Shown here in pieces: positions 23,123 to 30,830 of a DNA stretch of 47,376 nt (the stretch's first letter is position 1; each line of letters begins with the position of its first letter). Both the position numbers and the translations under genes were made by a program. The stretch is taken from IMG/VR virus record IMGVR_UViG_3300032782_000015, positions 1 through 47,376 of that record. The stretch is one strand, 5' to 3'. Below the pieces are notes generated by a model. That model had not been told where the DNA came from. It saw only the letters and a program-made list of their open reading frames with translations, and searched no databases. The DNA comes from a virus.

Positions 23123-25012
23123 ATGACAGATACGGCAAGTGACGACGATTTCCAGGATGCGCTGACGCAGCTCAAATTCCATTTGCAGCAGAACGGCCCG
23201 CAGCGCTCCAATTACGCTGCCAAGGGGAACAATGCTTATTATGATGGCGCGGCTTCTCGCGTAACGAGTGTTGCCAAACAGAATTTTCCGGCGCTGACGG
23301 TGGGCAAAGACCAAAGACCGCCGGATTATGCCGGGGCGAGCGAGCTGGATTTTGGGCGCCCGGACGCAGCAGCAATGACAATGTCCGAAAACGCTGCGCG
23401 CAGTTATTTGTCGCCTCAGGTTTCGAATATCAGCGGCAAGGGGGACCGGGCGGATGTTTCCGGTCCCGGAGCGGGCGCCTACGCGGCCTACTATGGTTCA
23501 GTTCCCTTGCGGTACATGTTTCCGCATAAAATGGGTGATACTCCTCTCGGGATGATGGCGCCATCGGTATTCGGCAGTGAAAAAGACAGTCCGCAAGGTA
23601 AGCAGGGGATAGGATTGAGTGATATCCTGCCGGGCAGCCTGGGTACAGCAGCCGGAGCGGCCGAGGACCGCTTTCGTTTTGCCTACCCGGATACGGCAGC
23701 ACAGCAGGATGCGGAGAATTATGCGCGCGGTCAGCAGCCGCAGGATTTTACCGCGATTGGCGTAGGTAGCATCAAATCACCGGGAAAGGGTCTTGGCGGC
23801 CTTTTTGGCGGCCTGTTCGGCCGTAAAGTTCAACCGCCCGCCGGGCCGGATTTCAGGTATAATCGCGTCCTTGGCGATGCCGCCATAGCGTTGAAAAACG
23901 GCTCGACGATTGCAGACGCGGCAGAATATGCCGGGTTACCGGCTGCAGATTTGGCACGCGTGGTGACGGAAAACCGGGATGCTTTTCAGCAGGCGCATCC
24001 ATTATCCGATGCGGCCTGGACGCGGCTTGCGAAAGAGGCGCGCGCAATTAAAGCGCAATTGGCATCTAGCCCGGCACCGGCCGCTCCGGCCGCCCCCTTG
24101 ACGTCATCGGATTTGCCTCCGGCACCTCAAGGCGGCGGATTAACGGCGTCTATCCCCTGGGAGCAAACCGCCCTCGGTAAGCTGGAGGCGACGCGCCGCG
24201 CGGAGCAACTGGGCATCGCCGGCACATCCATTGGCGCGGCGCCTGCCGGGCTTCCCCCAGCCGGGCTTGGAGCTGCCGCCAATCCTTGGGGCGCCGAAAC
24301 CCTGCGCGCACTCGAAGCATATCACGGTAAACCGGAAGGATCGCTGACCTTGAACGATCTCATGAATGAAGACCCCGCCGCGGTGCGGCGCGAGATGGCC
24401 AGTTATGCGCCTCCTGCCCAGTCAATGGCGCTTGTACCATCCCCGGCGCCTGCCGGATTGTCCGCATCACTGCCGGTGGACGCCCCGGCGCAGCCGTCCG
24501 TAGCGGCACCGCGCACCATCGGCGAGCGCTGGGAGGCGTACTTCAATTCATTGCCCCCGGAGCTGGCCGCACGGGAACGCGCCATGCGCGGGCCAAATTT
24601 GGGATCGCAGACCGTACCGCCGCCAATGCCGCCGCTGGAGCGCGCGGCCTGGGAGCGCGTGAATTCGCCGGTCATGAATGAGAATTTGCAGAGCCTGTAT
24701 CGGCAGGCAGGTGTCACCGATCCGGCGGCATTGGCAGCCGGAGGCCGAGCATCTGTGCCTCCGGCTACTCCCGTGAATGTGTCGCCAAAGCCGGCACCGG
24801 CGGCCAAGGTCAGCCCGCCCCCTGGGGATGGCATCAAAACGCCTTCGGCTGGACAAATCAGCCAAGCGCAAACAATCGTGCAAAAACATGAGGAGGCAAA
24901 CGGCGTGCCAATGAAGCGGTTCACGCCTGCACAACGTCTGGCGGTCTACAATGATCTAAGGCCGGTCATGGGTTCCGTCCCGCCAACAAAGTGGCCGCCG
25001 TTTGTGAGGTAG
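23123..25012 (+). CDS. Ejection-type virion protein with shared cargo/packaging module
   Basis: The protein has 629 residues, with AAGGA 7-11 bases before the ATG. Residues about 117-223 form a module also found in the gene at 44436: YAAYYGSVPLRYMFPHK, TPLG, GKQGIGLSDILPGS, AEDRFRFAYPD and DFTAIGVGSIKSPGKG. A Gly/Phe-rich hinge follows, then a helical region (240-310) and a long Pro/Ala-rich disordered tail. It is the last gene of the ejection cluster, so it is probably packaged in the head and leaves with DNA. The module function is unknown. Confidence 0.6.
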   Translation: MTDTASDDDFQDALTQLKFHLQQNGPQRSNYAAKGNNAYYDGAASRVTSVAKQNFPALTVGKDQRPPDYAGASELDFGRPDAAAMTMSENAARSYLSPQVSNISGKGDRADVSGPGAGAYAAYYGSVPLRYMFPHKMGDTPLGMMAPSVFGSEKDSPQGKQGIGLSDILPGSLGTAAGAAEDRFRFAYPDTAAQQDAENYARGQQPQDFTAIGVGSIKSPGKGLGGLFGGLFGRKVQPPAGPDFRYNRVLGDAAIALKNGSTIADAAEYAGLPAADLARVVTENRDAFQQAHPLSDAAWTRLAKEARAIKAQLASSPAPAAPAAPLTSSDLPPAPQGGGLTASIPWEQTALGKLEATRRAEQLGIAGTSIGAAPAGLPPAGLGAAANPWGAETLRALEAYHGKPEGSLTLNDLMNEDPAAVRREMASYAPPAQSMALVPSPAPAGLSASLPVDAPAQPSVAAPRTIGERWEAYFNSLPPELAARERAMRGPNLGSQTVPPPMPPLERAAWERVNSPVMNENLQSLYRQAGVTDPAALAAGGRASVPPATPVNVSPKPAPAAKVSPPPGDGIKTPSAGQISQAQTIVQKHEEANGVPMKRFTPAQRLAVYNDLRPVMGSVPPTKWPPFVR

Positions 25013-25169
25013 CATTATTTCGCAAACTGTCCCATTCCTGGAATAAATAACCGGTTTTGGTGACCGGCTGCGTAACACGGGCGCGGCGTTGTTCTAATGG
25101 CAATGGGCACCGGCCCATCCCCGGCGCCTGCCAAACCCCCGGCTCCGTCTCGTCAAGATCAACAATCAT
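24966..25169 (-). CDS. Hypothetical protein, 67 aa, coupled to HTH-repeat gene
   Basis: This leftward ORF has its ATG overlapping the stop of the 110-aa gene (ATGA) and AAGGAAAAAGG directly upstream. It begins IVDLDETEPGVWQAPGMGRC. The last 47 bases overlap the convergent ejection-type gene. No family is recognised. The coupling and ribosome binding site argue for expression. Confidence 0.5.
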   Translation of the reverse strand: MIVDLDETEPGVWQAPGMGRCPLPLEQRRARVTQPVTKTGYLFQEWDSLRNNATSQTAATLLAGRNP

Positions 25170-25498
25170 GCCTTTTTCCTTCCGGAATAATGCCACTTCC
25201 TTGGAGCGAGAACATCTTCAACCGGCTGACCTTTTCGTAATCTATCGTAAATGGCCTGATATGACATGTCGAGTTCTGCTGCCCATTCCTTGAGGGAAAG
25301 GGTGCGGCCATTGAGGGTTAGTTTTGTGGCAGGGCGCCCGTTACGGGCGTACCACCGATGAGGCCGCAATACTTCCTTAATCGGCAATCCCTGACGCAGA
25401 CGCCACCAAATTGTCGCTGGAGTAACCCCCAGCTCCTGCGCCCATTCTGTCAAGGATTGCTCGCGGCCTTCGAGTGTCAAATATCTCAGAGGTTTCAT
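25166..25498 (-). CDS. Putative DNA-binding protein with duplicated HTH-like motif
   Basis: The protein has 110 residues and is basic. Two tandem units share the pattern L-x-G-R-x-x-S-L-x-E-W-A-x-E-L-x followed by a recognition-type helix: SLTEWAQELGVTPATIWWRL and SLKEWAAELDMSYQAIYDRL. This resembles the small helix-turn-helix domains attached to phage homing endonucleases or regulators, here without a nuclease domain. It may regulate the divergent tail-fibre transcript or itself. A TTGATA/TAAAAA pair with 17-base spacing lies upstream on the leftward strand. Confidence 0.6.
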   Translation of the reverse strand: MKPLRYLTLEGREQSLTEWAQELGVTPATIWWRLRQGLPIKEVLRPHRWYARNGRPATKLTLNGRTLSLKEWAAELDMSYQAIYDRLRKGQPVEDVLAPRKWHYSGRKKA

Positions 25499-25598
25499 AA
25501 AATTTCCCAGGGTGTTTTAGACACTGATTTTTAACATCCTCCTTATTCTTTATCAAGCCTTTAATGGTTCTTAACTGCCCTTGTGGCATTATATCGGC

Positions 25599-27014
25599 AT
25601 GACCGTACTCACCGAATACCGCTCCGCCGGAACGCAATTTTTCACCAGCACGGGGGCGCCCCTCGCGCTCGGTGTGTTGACCTATTACCAAGCCGGCACG
25701 ACGAATTACGGCGTCACCTATCAGGATAGCGGCGGCACAACGCCGAACGGCAATACCATCACGCTGGATTCGGCCGGCCGCCTGCCGGTCAGCGTCTACT
25801 TCTCGACGCTATATTCCTACAAAGAACTGTTGCAGGACGCAAGCGGCGCAACGATTTCACCGTGGCCCATCGATAATATTCCACCAACGCCCTCGGCATC
25901 CACACCAAGCAGCTATGCAGCCGCTTATTGGCCAACGGTCACCAAAAGTGCAACGGGAATTCTAACCACCGCCGATCTGCTCGGCAATCTGATCGAAGGC
26001 GTTACCACCTCGGCAGGGATCGCCCTGACGCTGCCCTCCGCCGTTACCGCGGGCAATGGTTTTGGCGGCATCATCTCCAAGCCCGTTTCGGCCAATACGC
26101 TGACCGTCAATACTCAGTCGGCACAAACCATCAACGGTACATCGTCCGTTGTCATGACGGCGCAGTATGACGCCTATCTGTTCATCTCCGATGGCGCCAA
26201 CTGGCGCGCCTCCGAATGGATTTACGGCAACTCCATCACGCCGGACAAGCTCGCTGCGACGATTATTTCCGGCATGACGGCTGTCACATCCGTGGATCGC
26301 AGCAACGACTATTACATGATCCACAGCAATGCTGCGGGTGCGCCGCGCAAGGCGCTGGTAAAAATGGCGGAGCGTTATCCGGACGCAATGCCGTCGTGGC
26401 GTATCCTCAACCAAACCACCGCCACGCCGCCCGGCAGCCCCTCGGAGGGCGATGCTTACATTGTTGCAACCGGCGGTACGGGGGCCTGGTCCGGCTGGGA
26501 CGGCACGATTGCCCACTACTTTAACGGCGCCTGGAAACAGGAAACGCCCGGCGAAGGCTGGTACATTTGGGATTTATCGGCGCATGCGGAATACATCTAC
26601 ACAGGCGCCGTGTGGACACCAAGCCTTGGCCTAAACGGCGCCACGCTGCTCGCCACGCCGCACGGCGGCACGCTCAAGGTTGGCATGTGGGAGGAATCCC
26701 TCACATTGTCGGGAGCCTCCACGAATTCCGTTAACACCTTGCCTAATCAGGGCGTTGTTTTCGGTGTCTCCACCCGCGTGACAACAACCATCACCAACGG
26801 GACCGGGGGCACCACATTTGAAGTTGGCACCAGCGGTAACGCCAGCGCGTTCGGCTCTAGCCTGCCTTTGACGGCCGGCACCACCAATCAGGGTGTTTCA
26901 GTGCAATCCACTTATGGCGGCAACGTCGTCGTGACACCCTCGGCTGGTTCATTCACTGGCGGCGTGGTCCGGCTGACTTGCTATTACGCCACGATCTCCC
27001 CCGCAACTTCGTAA
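25599..27014 (+). CDS. Tail fibre/spike with head-binding-like N-terminus and DUF2793-type domain
   Basis: The protein has 471 residues. The N-terminus (QFFTSTGAPLALGVLTYYQAGTTN ... TYQDSGGTTPNGNTITLDSAGRLPV) matches the particle-binding domain used by P22-type spikes and fibres. A middle beta region follows. Residues about 260-345 (PPGSPSEGDAYIV, GAWSGWDGTIAHYFNGAWK, GWYIWDLS, YIYTGAVWTP) match DUF2793, common in fibres of alphaproteobacterial phages and prophages. The C-terminal part is a Thr/Gly/Ser-rich beta domain. It probably recognises the receptor. The start at 25599 fits the family opening. Confidence 0.8.
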   Translation: MTVLTEYRSAGTQFFTSTGAPLALGVLTYYQAGTTNYGVTYQDSGGTTPNGNTITLDSAGRLPVSVYFSTLYSYKELLQDASGATISPWPIDNIPPTPSASTPSSYAAAYWPTVTKSATGILTTADLLGNLIEGVTTSAGIALTLPSAVTAGNGFGGIISKPVSANTLTVNTQSAQTINGTSSVVMTAQYDAYLFISDGANWRASEWIYGNSITPDKLAATIISGMTAVTSVDRSNDYYMIHSNAAGAPRKALVKMAERYPDAMPSWRILNQTTATPPGSPSEGDAYIVATGGTGAWSGWDGTIAHYFNGAWKQETPGEGWYIWDLSAHAEYIYTGAVWTPSLGLNGATLLATPHGGTLKVGMWEESLTLSGASTNSVNTLPNQGVVFGVSTRVTTTITNGTGGTTFEVGTSGNASAFGSSLPLTAGTTNQGVSVQSTYGGNVVVTPSAGSFTGGVVRLTCYYATISPATS

Positions 27015-27021
27015 GGACTCC

Positions 27022-27327
27022 ATGCGAGAAACCCTGAAACGGCCTCAGCCAAAGAGCGTGCGGCTGCAAGAGGTGGCAGAAAACCACCGCCACATTCAAG
27101 CTCGCGCCCTGCGCGCGGATGCCCATCAAGCGCTTTCGGAGCTGGCTCATGAATTTGGGCCGGATTTCGGCGGATATTCTTTGACGGTTTTCAACCGCCG
27201 GGGATGCGTTTTGTCGGCATTCAATTGTGCCCAGACTCCCTTTGACCGGCGGGAGTTTCCCGGCCGCGTCCATAGTGCGCTCAATCAGATGATTGCCGCA
27301 TCCCTTCCTAAACCAAACGTGGAGTAA
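27022..27327 (+). CDS. Hypothetical protein, 101 aa
   Basis: It follows the fibre gene by 7 bases. The first half is basic and helical (RLQEVAENHRHIQARALRADAHQALSELA). The second half has a beta-type segment (GGYSLTVFNRRGCVLSAFNC) and a terminal helix. It looks like a small soluble alpha/beta domain. It sits between fibre and endolysin, so it could assist either the fibre or lysis. A 16-codon minicistron with no recognisable product bridges it to the endolysin by overlapping stops and starts. Confidence 0.6.
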   Translation: MRETLKRPQPKSVRLQEVAENHRHIQARALRADAHQALSELAHEFGPDFGGYSLTVFNRRGCVLSAFNCAQTPFDRREFPGRVHSALNQMIAASLPKPNVE

Positions 27328-27373
27328 TGCGTATGCATAAAGAGAAACCTGCCCCTCAAGGAGAGCTGCCCCT

Positions 27374-28477
27374 ATGACGGCCTCGAATTTCGAACGTTCT
27401 CTGGCCGTCACTCTTCAGCAGGAGGGCGGCTTTTCCAACGACGCCGCCGACCACGGCGGCCGGACGATGCGCGGCATCACGCAGCGCGAATATAATGCCT
27501 GGCGGCGCCGCAAGGGCGAACCGGACGCCGATGTAAAAAGCATCAGCGAAAAGGAAATCCGCGACATCTACAAAAACAGCTACTGGCTCCCGTGCGGCTG
27601 TGACGCGCTGCCTCCCGGCCTTGACCTATGCGTTTTTGACTACGGCGTTAATTCCGGGCCATCACGCGCCATCCGGGAATTACAGACCGTCTTGGGTCTC
27701 CCGCAAACCGGCAAGCTGGCAGCAGCAGACGCCGCCGCGATCCTCGATCATCGCAACATCTCTGAGCTGGTAGACGCGTATTGCGATGCGCGCGCGGCCT
27801 TCCTGCGCCGCATCGGGCACGGCAGCCAGAGCGTATTCCTGCGCGGCTGGCTGTCACGCGTGAGTACGATCCGGCACGAGGCTCACGGCATCCAAGGGCT
27901 GCAGCTCGCTGGCGTTCCGGCCGCTCCGGCGCCGTCGTTGAGCATGGGCAGCACCGGCGAGGACGTGAAAACACTGCAAACCAAGCTGCGCGCCCTCGGC
28001 TATCCGGCCGGCTTGGTTGACGGCAATTACGGCCCGGCAACGCGCCGCGCCGTAATCCTGTTCCAGGAACAGGAAAAGCTCGACGGTACATCCGGCGAAT
28101 GGGCGCCGGAAGACTGGGCCGTTCTCGATGCGGCCAAGCCGATTCTCGAAGACCGCGCCGGCGCCACCGCTGCCGATCTCGACAAGGCGGGCGATACGCA
28201 AATCGCCCGGCTGCGCTGGATACGTCCCATTCTGACGTTTGCCGGTCTGGGCTGTCTGGCGGGCGGGAACGGGGATGAGCTGAAATCCTTCCCCGAGACC
28301 ATGAGTGCGGTGCAAGGTGCGATTCAGCCTATCGAGGATGTGCTGGCCTGGGCCGGTCATAATTGGTGGCTGCTCGGGCTGCTCGGCATTGCGGCTATTG
28401 CGGCCATTGTCGAACTCTGCATCCGCGAACATCTCGTTGCATTCCGGACAGGCGCTTATCAGGGACCGGCAAAATGA
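27374..28477 (+). CDS. Endolysin: GH108 muramidase with peptidoglycan-binding domain and membrane tail
   Basis: The protein has 367 residues, with AAGGAG upstream of the ATG. Residues 1-170 match glycoside hydrolase family 108: QQEGGFSNDAADHGGRTMRGIT (the Glu of EGG is the expected catalytic residue) and FDYGVNSGPSRAIRELQ. Residues about 190-255 form a PG_binding_1-like domain (STGEDVKTLQTKLRALGYP, DGNYGPATRRAVILFQ). A hydrophobic segment near 330-350 (WWLLGLLGIAAIAAIVEL) suggests membrane anchoring, as in TtsA/SAR-like lysins. It cuts glycan strands at lysis. The next gene overlaps by ATGA. Confidence 0.85.
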   Translation: MTASNFERSLAVTLQQEGGFSNDAADHGGRTMRGITQREYNAWRRRKGEPDADVKSISEKEIRDIYKNSYWLPCGCDALPPGLDLCVFDYGVNSGPSRAIRELQTVLGLPQTGKLAAADAAAILDHRNISELVDAYCDARAAFLRRIGHGSQSVFLRGWLSRVSTIRHEAHGIQGLQLAGVPAAPAPSLSMGSTGEDVKTLQTKLRALGYPAGLVDGNYGPATRRAVILFQEQEKLDGTSGEWAPEDWAVLDAAKPILEDRAGATAADLDKAGDTQIARLRWIRPILTFAGLGCLAGGNGDELKSFPETMSAVQGAIQPIEDVLAWAGHNWWLLGLLGIAAIAAIVELCIREHLVAFRTGAYQGPAK

Positions 28478-28596
28478 CGCCATTCGATTTTTACACACTC
28501 CTTTGTCTCGTAGGAGGCTGCTGCGGGATGATAGGATTTTTGCTGGGGATCATCCCCTATATTGCCGTCAAAATCAGGGAGTCTCTCGATGCTTAG
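28474..28596 (+). CDS. Small membrane protein of lysis cassette, 40 aa
   Basis: The ATG overlaps the endolysin stop (ATGA). The product is one strong hydrophobic segment (LLCLVGGCCGMIGFLLGIIPYIA) with a charged C-terminus. Tiny membrane proteins at this position serve as holin, antiholin or pinholin components. Which one cannot be told. Confidence 0.6.
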   Translation: MTPFDFYTLLCLVGGCCGMIGFLLGIIPYIAVKIRESLDA

Positions 28597-28882
28597 TTTT
28601 TTGGCCGGCCTGTTCGCTCCTGGCGCCTTCATATCGTCGTTCGGCTCGATTGTGGCCGCCCTTATCACCGGCATATTTTCCGTGATCACGGCCCTGGCAT
28701 CGAGCGCGGCCGGCCGCTGGTTTCTGGCTGCCTGCTTGGTGTTTATGCTATGGCTCGGTGTGCGGTATTATTATATCCAGGAAGGCCGCGATTTGGAGGC
28801 GGCGTACCGCACGGCGCTCGTGCGGGCTGAGGTGATCAAAGAGGTTGCCGCGAAATGCCCAGCAAGTGCCCGCAGACGGTAA
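28589..28882 (+). CDS. Holin-like protein, 97 aa
   Basis: It starts inside the last codons of the previous gene. Two membrane segments are visible: residues about 3-32 (FLAGLFAPGAFISSFGSIVAALITGIFSV) and 45-62 (WFLAACLVFMLWLGVRYYY), followed by a charged cytoplasmic-type helix. Size and context fit a two-span holin that opens the inner membrane for the endolysin. A spanin-like reading is also possible. Confidence 0.6.
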   Translation: MLSFLAGLFAPGAFISSFGSIVAALITGIFSVITALASSAAGRWFLAACLVFMLWLGVRYYYIQEGRDLEAAYRTALVRAEVIKEVAAKCPASARRR

Positions 28883-29148
28883 ATTCACGTAGAAAAACGG
28901 TGCCAGAAAACGGAAACGGCCGGGGTGCCTACTTCGATTTGACGAAAGGGACGCTGCCGATTATCACCGCCGTGACATTGATCGTCGGCGCCATAGCTCT
29001 CGCATATCAGGCGGGCGGCTTTACAGCGGCCTATACCGCATTTCAACATGAGACTGTTGCTAAGATCGCCGCGATGGAACAGCAGCTCATCAATATCTCA
29101 AATGCGATTGAGCAAATGCGCACTGAACAGCAGGGGCGCAAAAAATAA
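28855..29148 (+). CDS. Lysis-cassette protein with one membrane span and coiled coil, 97 aa
   Basis: It overlaps the preceding gene by 28 bases in another frame. A basic start is followed by one membrane span (LPIITAVTLIVGAIALAYQAG) and a C-terminal coiled-coil helix (ETVAKIAAMEQQLINISNAIEQMRTEQQ). An N-in membrane span with a periplasmic coiled coil is the layout of an inner-membrane spanin (Rz-like), though it could be a second holin. It ends at a strong terminator. Confidence 0.6.
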   Translation: MPSKCPQTVNSRRKTVPENGNGRGAYFDLTKGTLPIITAVTLIVGAIALAYQAGGFTAAYTAFQHETVAKIAAMEQQLINISNAIEQMRTEQQGRKK

Positions 29149-29170
29149 GGGCCGGAAATCCGGCCCTTAT
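29145..29170. terminator. Bidirectional terminator after lysis cassette
   Basis: A perfect 11-bp stem (ATAAGGGCCGG / CCGGCCCTTAT) with a 4-base loop AAAT lies at the end of the last lysis gene. A-rich sequence on the left gives a T-rich tail on the leftward strand. It therefore also terminates the convergent leftward gene pair ending at 29177. Confidence 0.8.
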
Positions 29171-29176
29171 CCGTTT

Positions 29177-29287
29177 CTAGATACCTCGCGGGCATCCGCA
29201 ATCGCTGCATGAGCTGCTGCTGGACGAATTCCATTTCGAGCAAAATGGACACCACCATCCGGTGGAGAAAAATATTCTCAGTCTCAT
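29177..29287 (-). CDS. 36-residue zinc-ribbon-like peptide
   Basis: The ATG overlaps the stop of the 62-aa gene (ATGA). The peptide has WWCPFCSKWNSSSSSCSDCG followed by a further Cys. Two CxxC pairs 10 residues apart make a compact zinc ribbon plausible. It is the last gene of a two-gene leftward unit that ends at the bidirectional terminator. No family is recognised. Confidence 0.5.
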   Translation of the reverse strand: MRLRIFFSTGWWCPFCSKWNSSSSSSCSDCGCPRGI

Positions 29288-29472
29288 TTTTCCTCCGGCG
29301 CCGGCGGTTCCTGAACGGGTTCCGGAGCGAGTTCCGGAGCTTGTTCATCCGGCGGCTGATGTTCGAAGGGCGGAACATTATGCCCATCGTCCGGTGTATA
29401 AAAAGGGTCTTGCTGTCCGTTTCCGTCCGGCTGGCCATTGCCGCCGCTGCAGATGAAATCATGAAATTGCAT
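29284..29472 (-). CDS. 62-residue Pro/Glu-rich acidic protein
   Basis: An AAAAGGAGAG ribosome binding sequence lies just before the ATG. The protein starts QFHDFICSGGNGQPDGNGQQ and continues as an acidic Pro-rich disordered tail (DEQAPELAPEPVQEPPAPEE). It is coupled to the zinc-ribbon-like peptide. Upstream on its strand lies the folded region 29497-29951, which would be its leader if transcribed leftward. A rightward 107-codon frame over the same DNA is judged a shadow. Confidence 0.55.
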   Translation of the reverse strand: MQFHDFICSGGNGQPDGNGQQDPFYTPDDGHNVPPFEHQPPDEQAPELAPEPVQEPPAPEEK

Positions 29473-29496
29473 GTTGCTCTCCTTTTCAATAAAGAT

Positions 29497-29951
29497 GCCC
29501 GGTCAAGCCTCGGGAGGGGACATTCAGCTTGACCGGGCCATTATCCAGTGTGGGCTTGGGGGCGATAACACTGGATATTCCCATGGGCAGAGGGAAAATT
29601 GCTGCCGGAAGGCGTCCCTCATGCGGAACCCGCCTGACCCGCACGATCTTCCGGCAGCTCCAACCCCGTTACGAGTTGGAATAGGACCTCACAGCGGCGA
29701 GCGACCGTTTGTACCGAACAAACAAACCCCCTGGGGTCCGCTGTGAGGGTTTTACGGTTCTGCAGAAAAAGCCCATCGGGGAAGGAGGCCCTGGCCTAGA
29801 GAATGTTAGACCACTTTTCCCGCAGTCCGTAAACTGCAAATTGACAAAAAGCTGCCGCTATCCACGGATTGGAGGCCTGCTACTGAAAGGCCAGCATAGA
29901 ATAGCGGCAGTTGAGTTTCTTACCTGGCACCACAAGAGCTTCCGTCTCTTG
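29497..29951. ncRNA. Large highly structured non-coding region (candidate ornate RNA)
   Basis: No supported gene lies here, but perfect long stems follow one another: 29497-29508/29527-29538 (12 bp), 29542-29551/29568-29577 (10 bp), 29601-29611/29648-29658 (11 bp, with an inner 5-bp stem), 29659-29664/29675-29680 (6 bp) and 29687-29697/29738-29748 (11 bp, enclosing a 6-bp hairpin 29707-29723). Then come 29751-29757 with 29827-29833 (7 bp, long range), 29852-29861/29901-29910 (10 bp, with an inner 5-bp stem) and 29933-29938/29946-29951 (6 bp). The density is far above chance and argues for a folded RNA. The strand is unresolved. Confidence 0.65.
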
Positions 29952-29975
29952 GGGTGACACTTTCTTAGCAGATAG

Positions 29976-30230
29976 TTAATCGCAAGGCAAGGGCAAAGTT
30001 TTGCAAATAAAGAACCCGATATCGCCGCATCCATAATCGCAATACCACATCTTGACTTTGTGTCCCGGCAATACCGCTTGTACGATATTGGATGCAGCCG
30101 CGTCGTTATCAACCCGGACAATGCCAATTGCCGTAGGCTTTACTTCCGCAGCGAGGTAATCTTCCAGCGTGCACGCAAAGACGGGGATGCGTTCCAGCAG
30201 GGCATACGGGCGTTTAGAGGAGTTCAGCAT
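29976..30230 (-). CDS. Hypothetical protein, 84 aa
   Basis: The ATG overlaps the stop of the upstream gene (TGATG), fixing the start although the frame is open further. The sequence has a beta/alpha look (PVFACTLEDYLAAEVKPTAIGIVRVD) and a Cys-containing C-terminal part (WYCDYGCGDIGFFICKTLPLPC). No family is recognised. It is the promoter-distal member of a two-gene leftward unit beside the attachment-site region. Confidence 0.55.
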   Translation of the reverse strand: MLNSSKRPYALLERIPVFACTLEDYLAAEVKPTAIGIVRVDNDAAASNIVQAVLPGHKVKMWYCDYGCGDIGFFICKTLPLPCD

Positions 30231-30511
30231 CAGGGTAGCCACCGTAACCAAAAGCCCAACGCCAGTGCTACCACTGCAAAGGTGGCCATAAATGCCCAGA
30301 CCATGGCCCAGCGGGCCGCCGAACGGGCACCGCGCCATGATTGCTCCGCCTCCGCTTCGAGTGCCTGAGCATTCTCCACATGCCTCATAAATTCAACCAT
30401 TCCCATGGCGAAATAATTCACGCGAAGCTGTTCAGCCGGCGTCAGCGAAGCGGGCGGTAATCCATCCTCCGCCAGGTCTGGTCCAGTGTCATTGACTGTA
30501 TGCATTGTCAT
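30230..30511 (-). CDS. C-terminally membrane-anchored protein, 93 aa
   Basis: CAGCAGGGAAT precedes the ATG. Residues 1-65 are acidic and helical (LTPAEQLRVNYFAMGMVEFM, then ENAQALEAEAEQSW). Residues 68-92 form a single membrane span (AMVWAFMATFAVVALALGFWLRW) at the C-terminus, a tail-anchor arrangement. Lysogeny-region proteins of this type sometimes act in superinfection exclusion, but that is only a guess from position. Confidence 0.55.
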   Translation of the reverse strand: MTMHTVNDTGPDLAEDGLPPASLTPAEQLRVNYFAMGMVEFMRHVENAQALEAEAEQSWRGARSAARWAMVWAFMATFAVVALALGFWLRWLP

Positions 30512-30546
30512 ATTCCCTGCTGCCGTTTCACAATGTGGTTACCAGC

Positions 30547-30572
30547 ATTTCGCCGTAATTTCAGGGCGAAAT
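30547..30572. promoter_or_regulatory. Inverted repeat upstream of leftward gene pair
   Basis: ATTTCGCC (30547-30554) and GGCGAAAT (30565-30572) form an 8-bp inverted repeat with a 10-base gap, 36 bases upstream of the leftward gene start. It may be an operator or an RNA hairpin in the leader. Confidence 0.4.
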
Positions 30573-30734
30573 TGTGGCGATGATAAAATTCCGGTTTACT
30601 AGTGAGAGTTTTTTATGCTTTTGAGGCATTTTTAACGGGGAAAATTGGCGACGCTTAATTGTCCGGTAACTCTTCCTATTTCCTAAACTTAGGAAGAATG
30701 ATTTTGTTAACTAGTTGTTTTCCTTAATTATCAT

Positions 30735-30778
30735 ACAGATTTTGAGTCTGCCGCGTATACCAATTCCGCCACTGGGGC
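30735..30778 (-). other. 5' half of a tRNA-Leu(CAA) gene: probable attP core
   Basis: Read leftward, 44 bases align with a bacterial leucine tRNA: acceptor GCCCCAG, TG, D arm GCGG-AATTGGTATAC-GC, and anticodon arm GCAGA-CTCAAAA-TCTGT with anticodon CAA. Similarity stops at the end of the anticodon stem. A partial tRNA gene beside an integrase is the usual mark of a tRNA-integrating element. The anticodon loop is a known crossover location. Confidence 0.85.
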
Positions 30779-30830
30779 CTTATTTTTCAATGGGTTACAC
30801 CATCATATTTTTGCCGTTTTCCATCCAATC

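Noticed and set aside
29209-29532. Rightward 107-codon frame rich in Arg and Phe
   Set aside because: The leftward pair over the same DNA has strong ribosome binding sites and coupling, while this frame has none and runs into the folded region.
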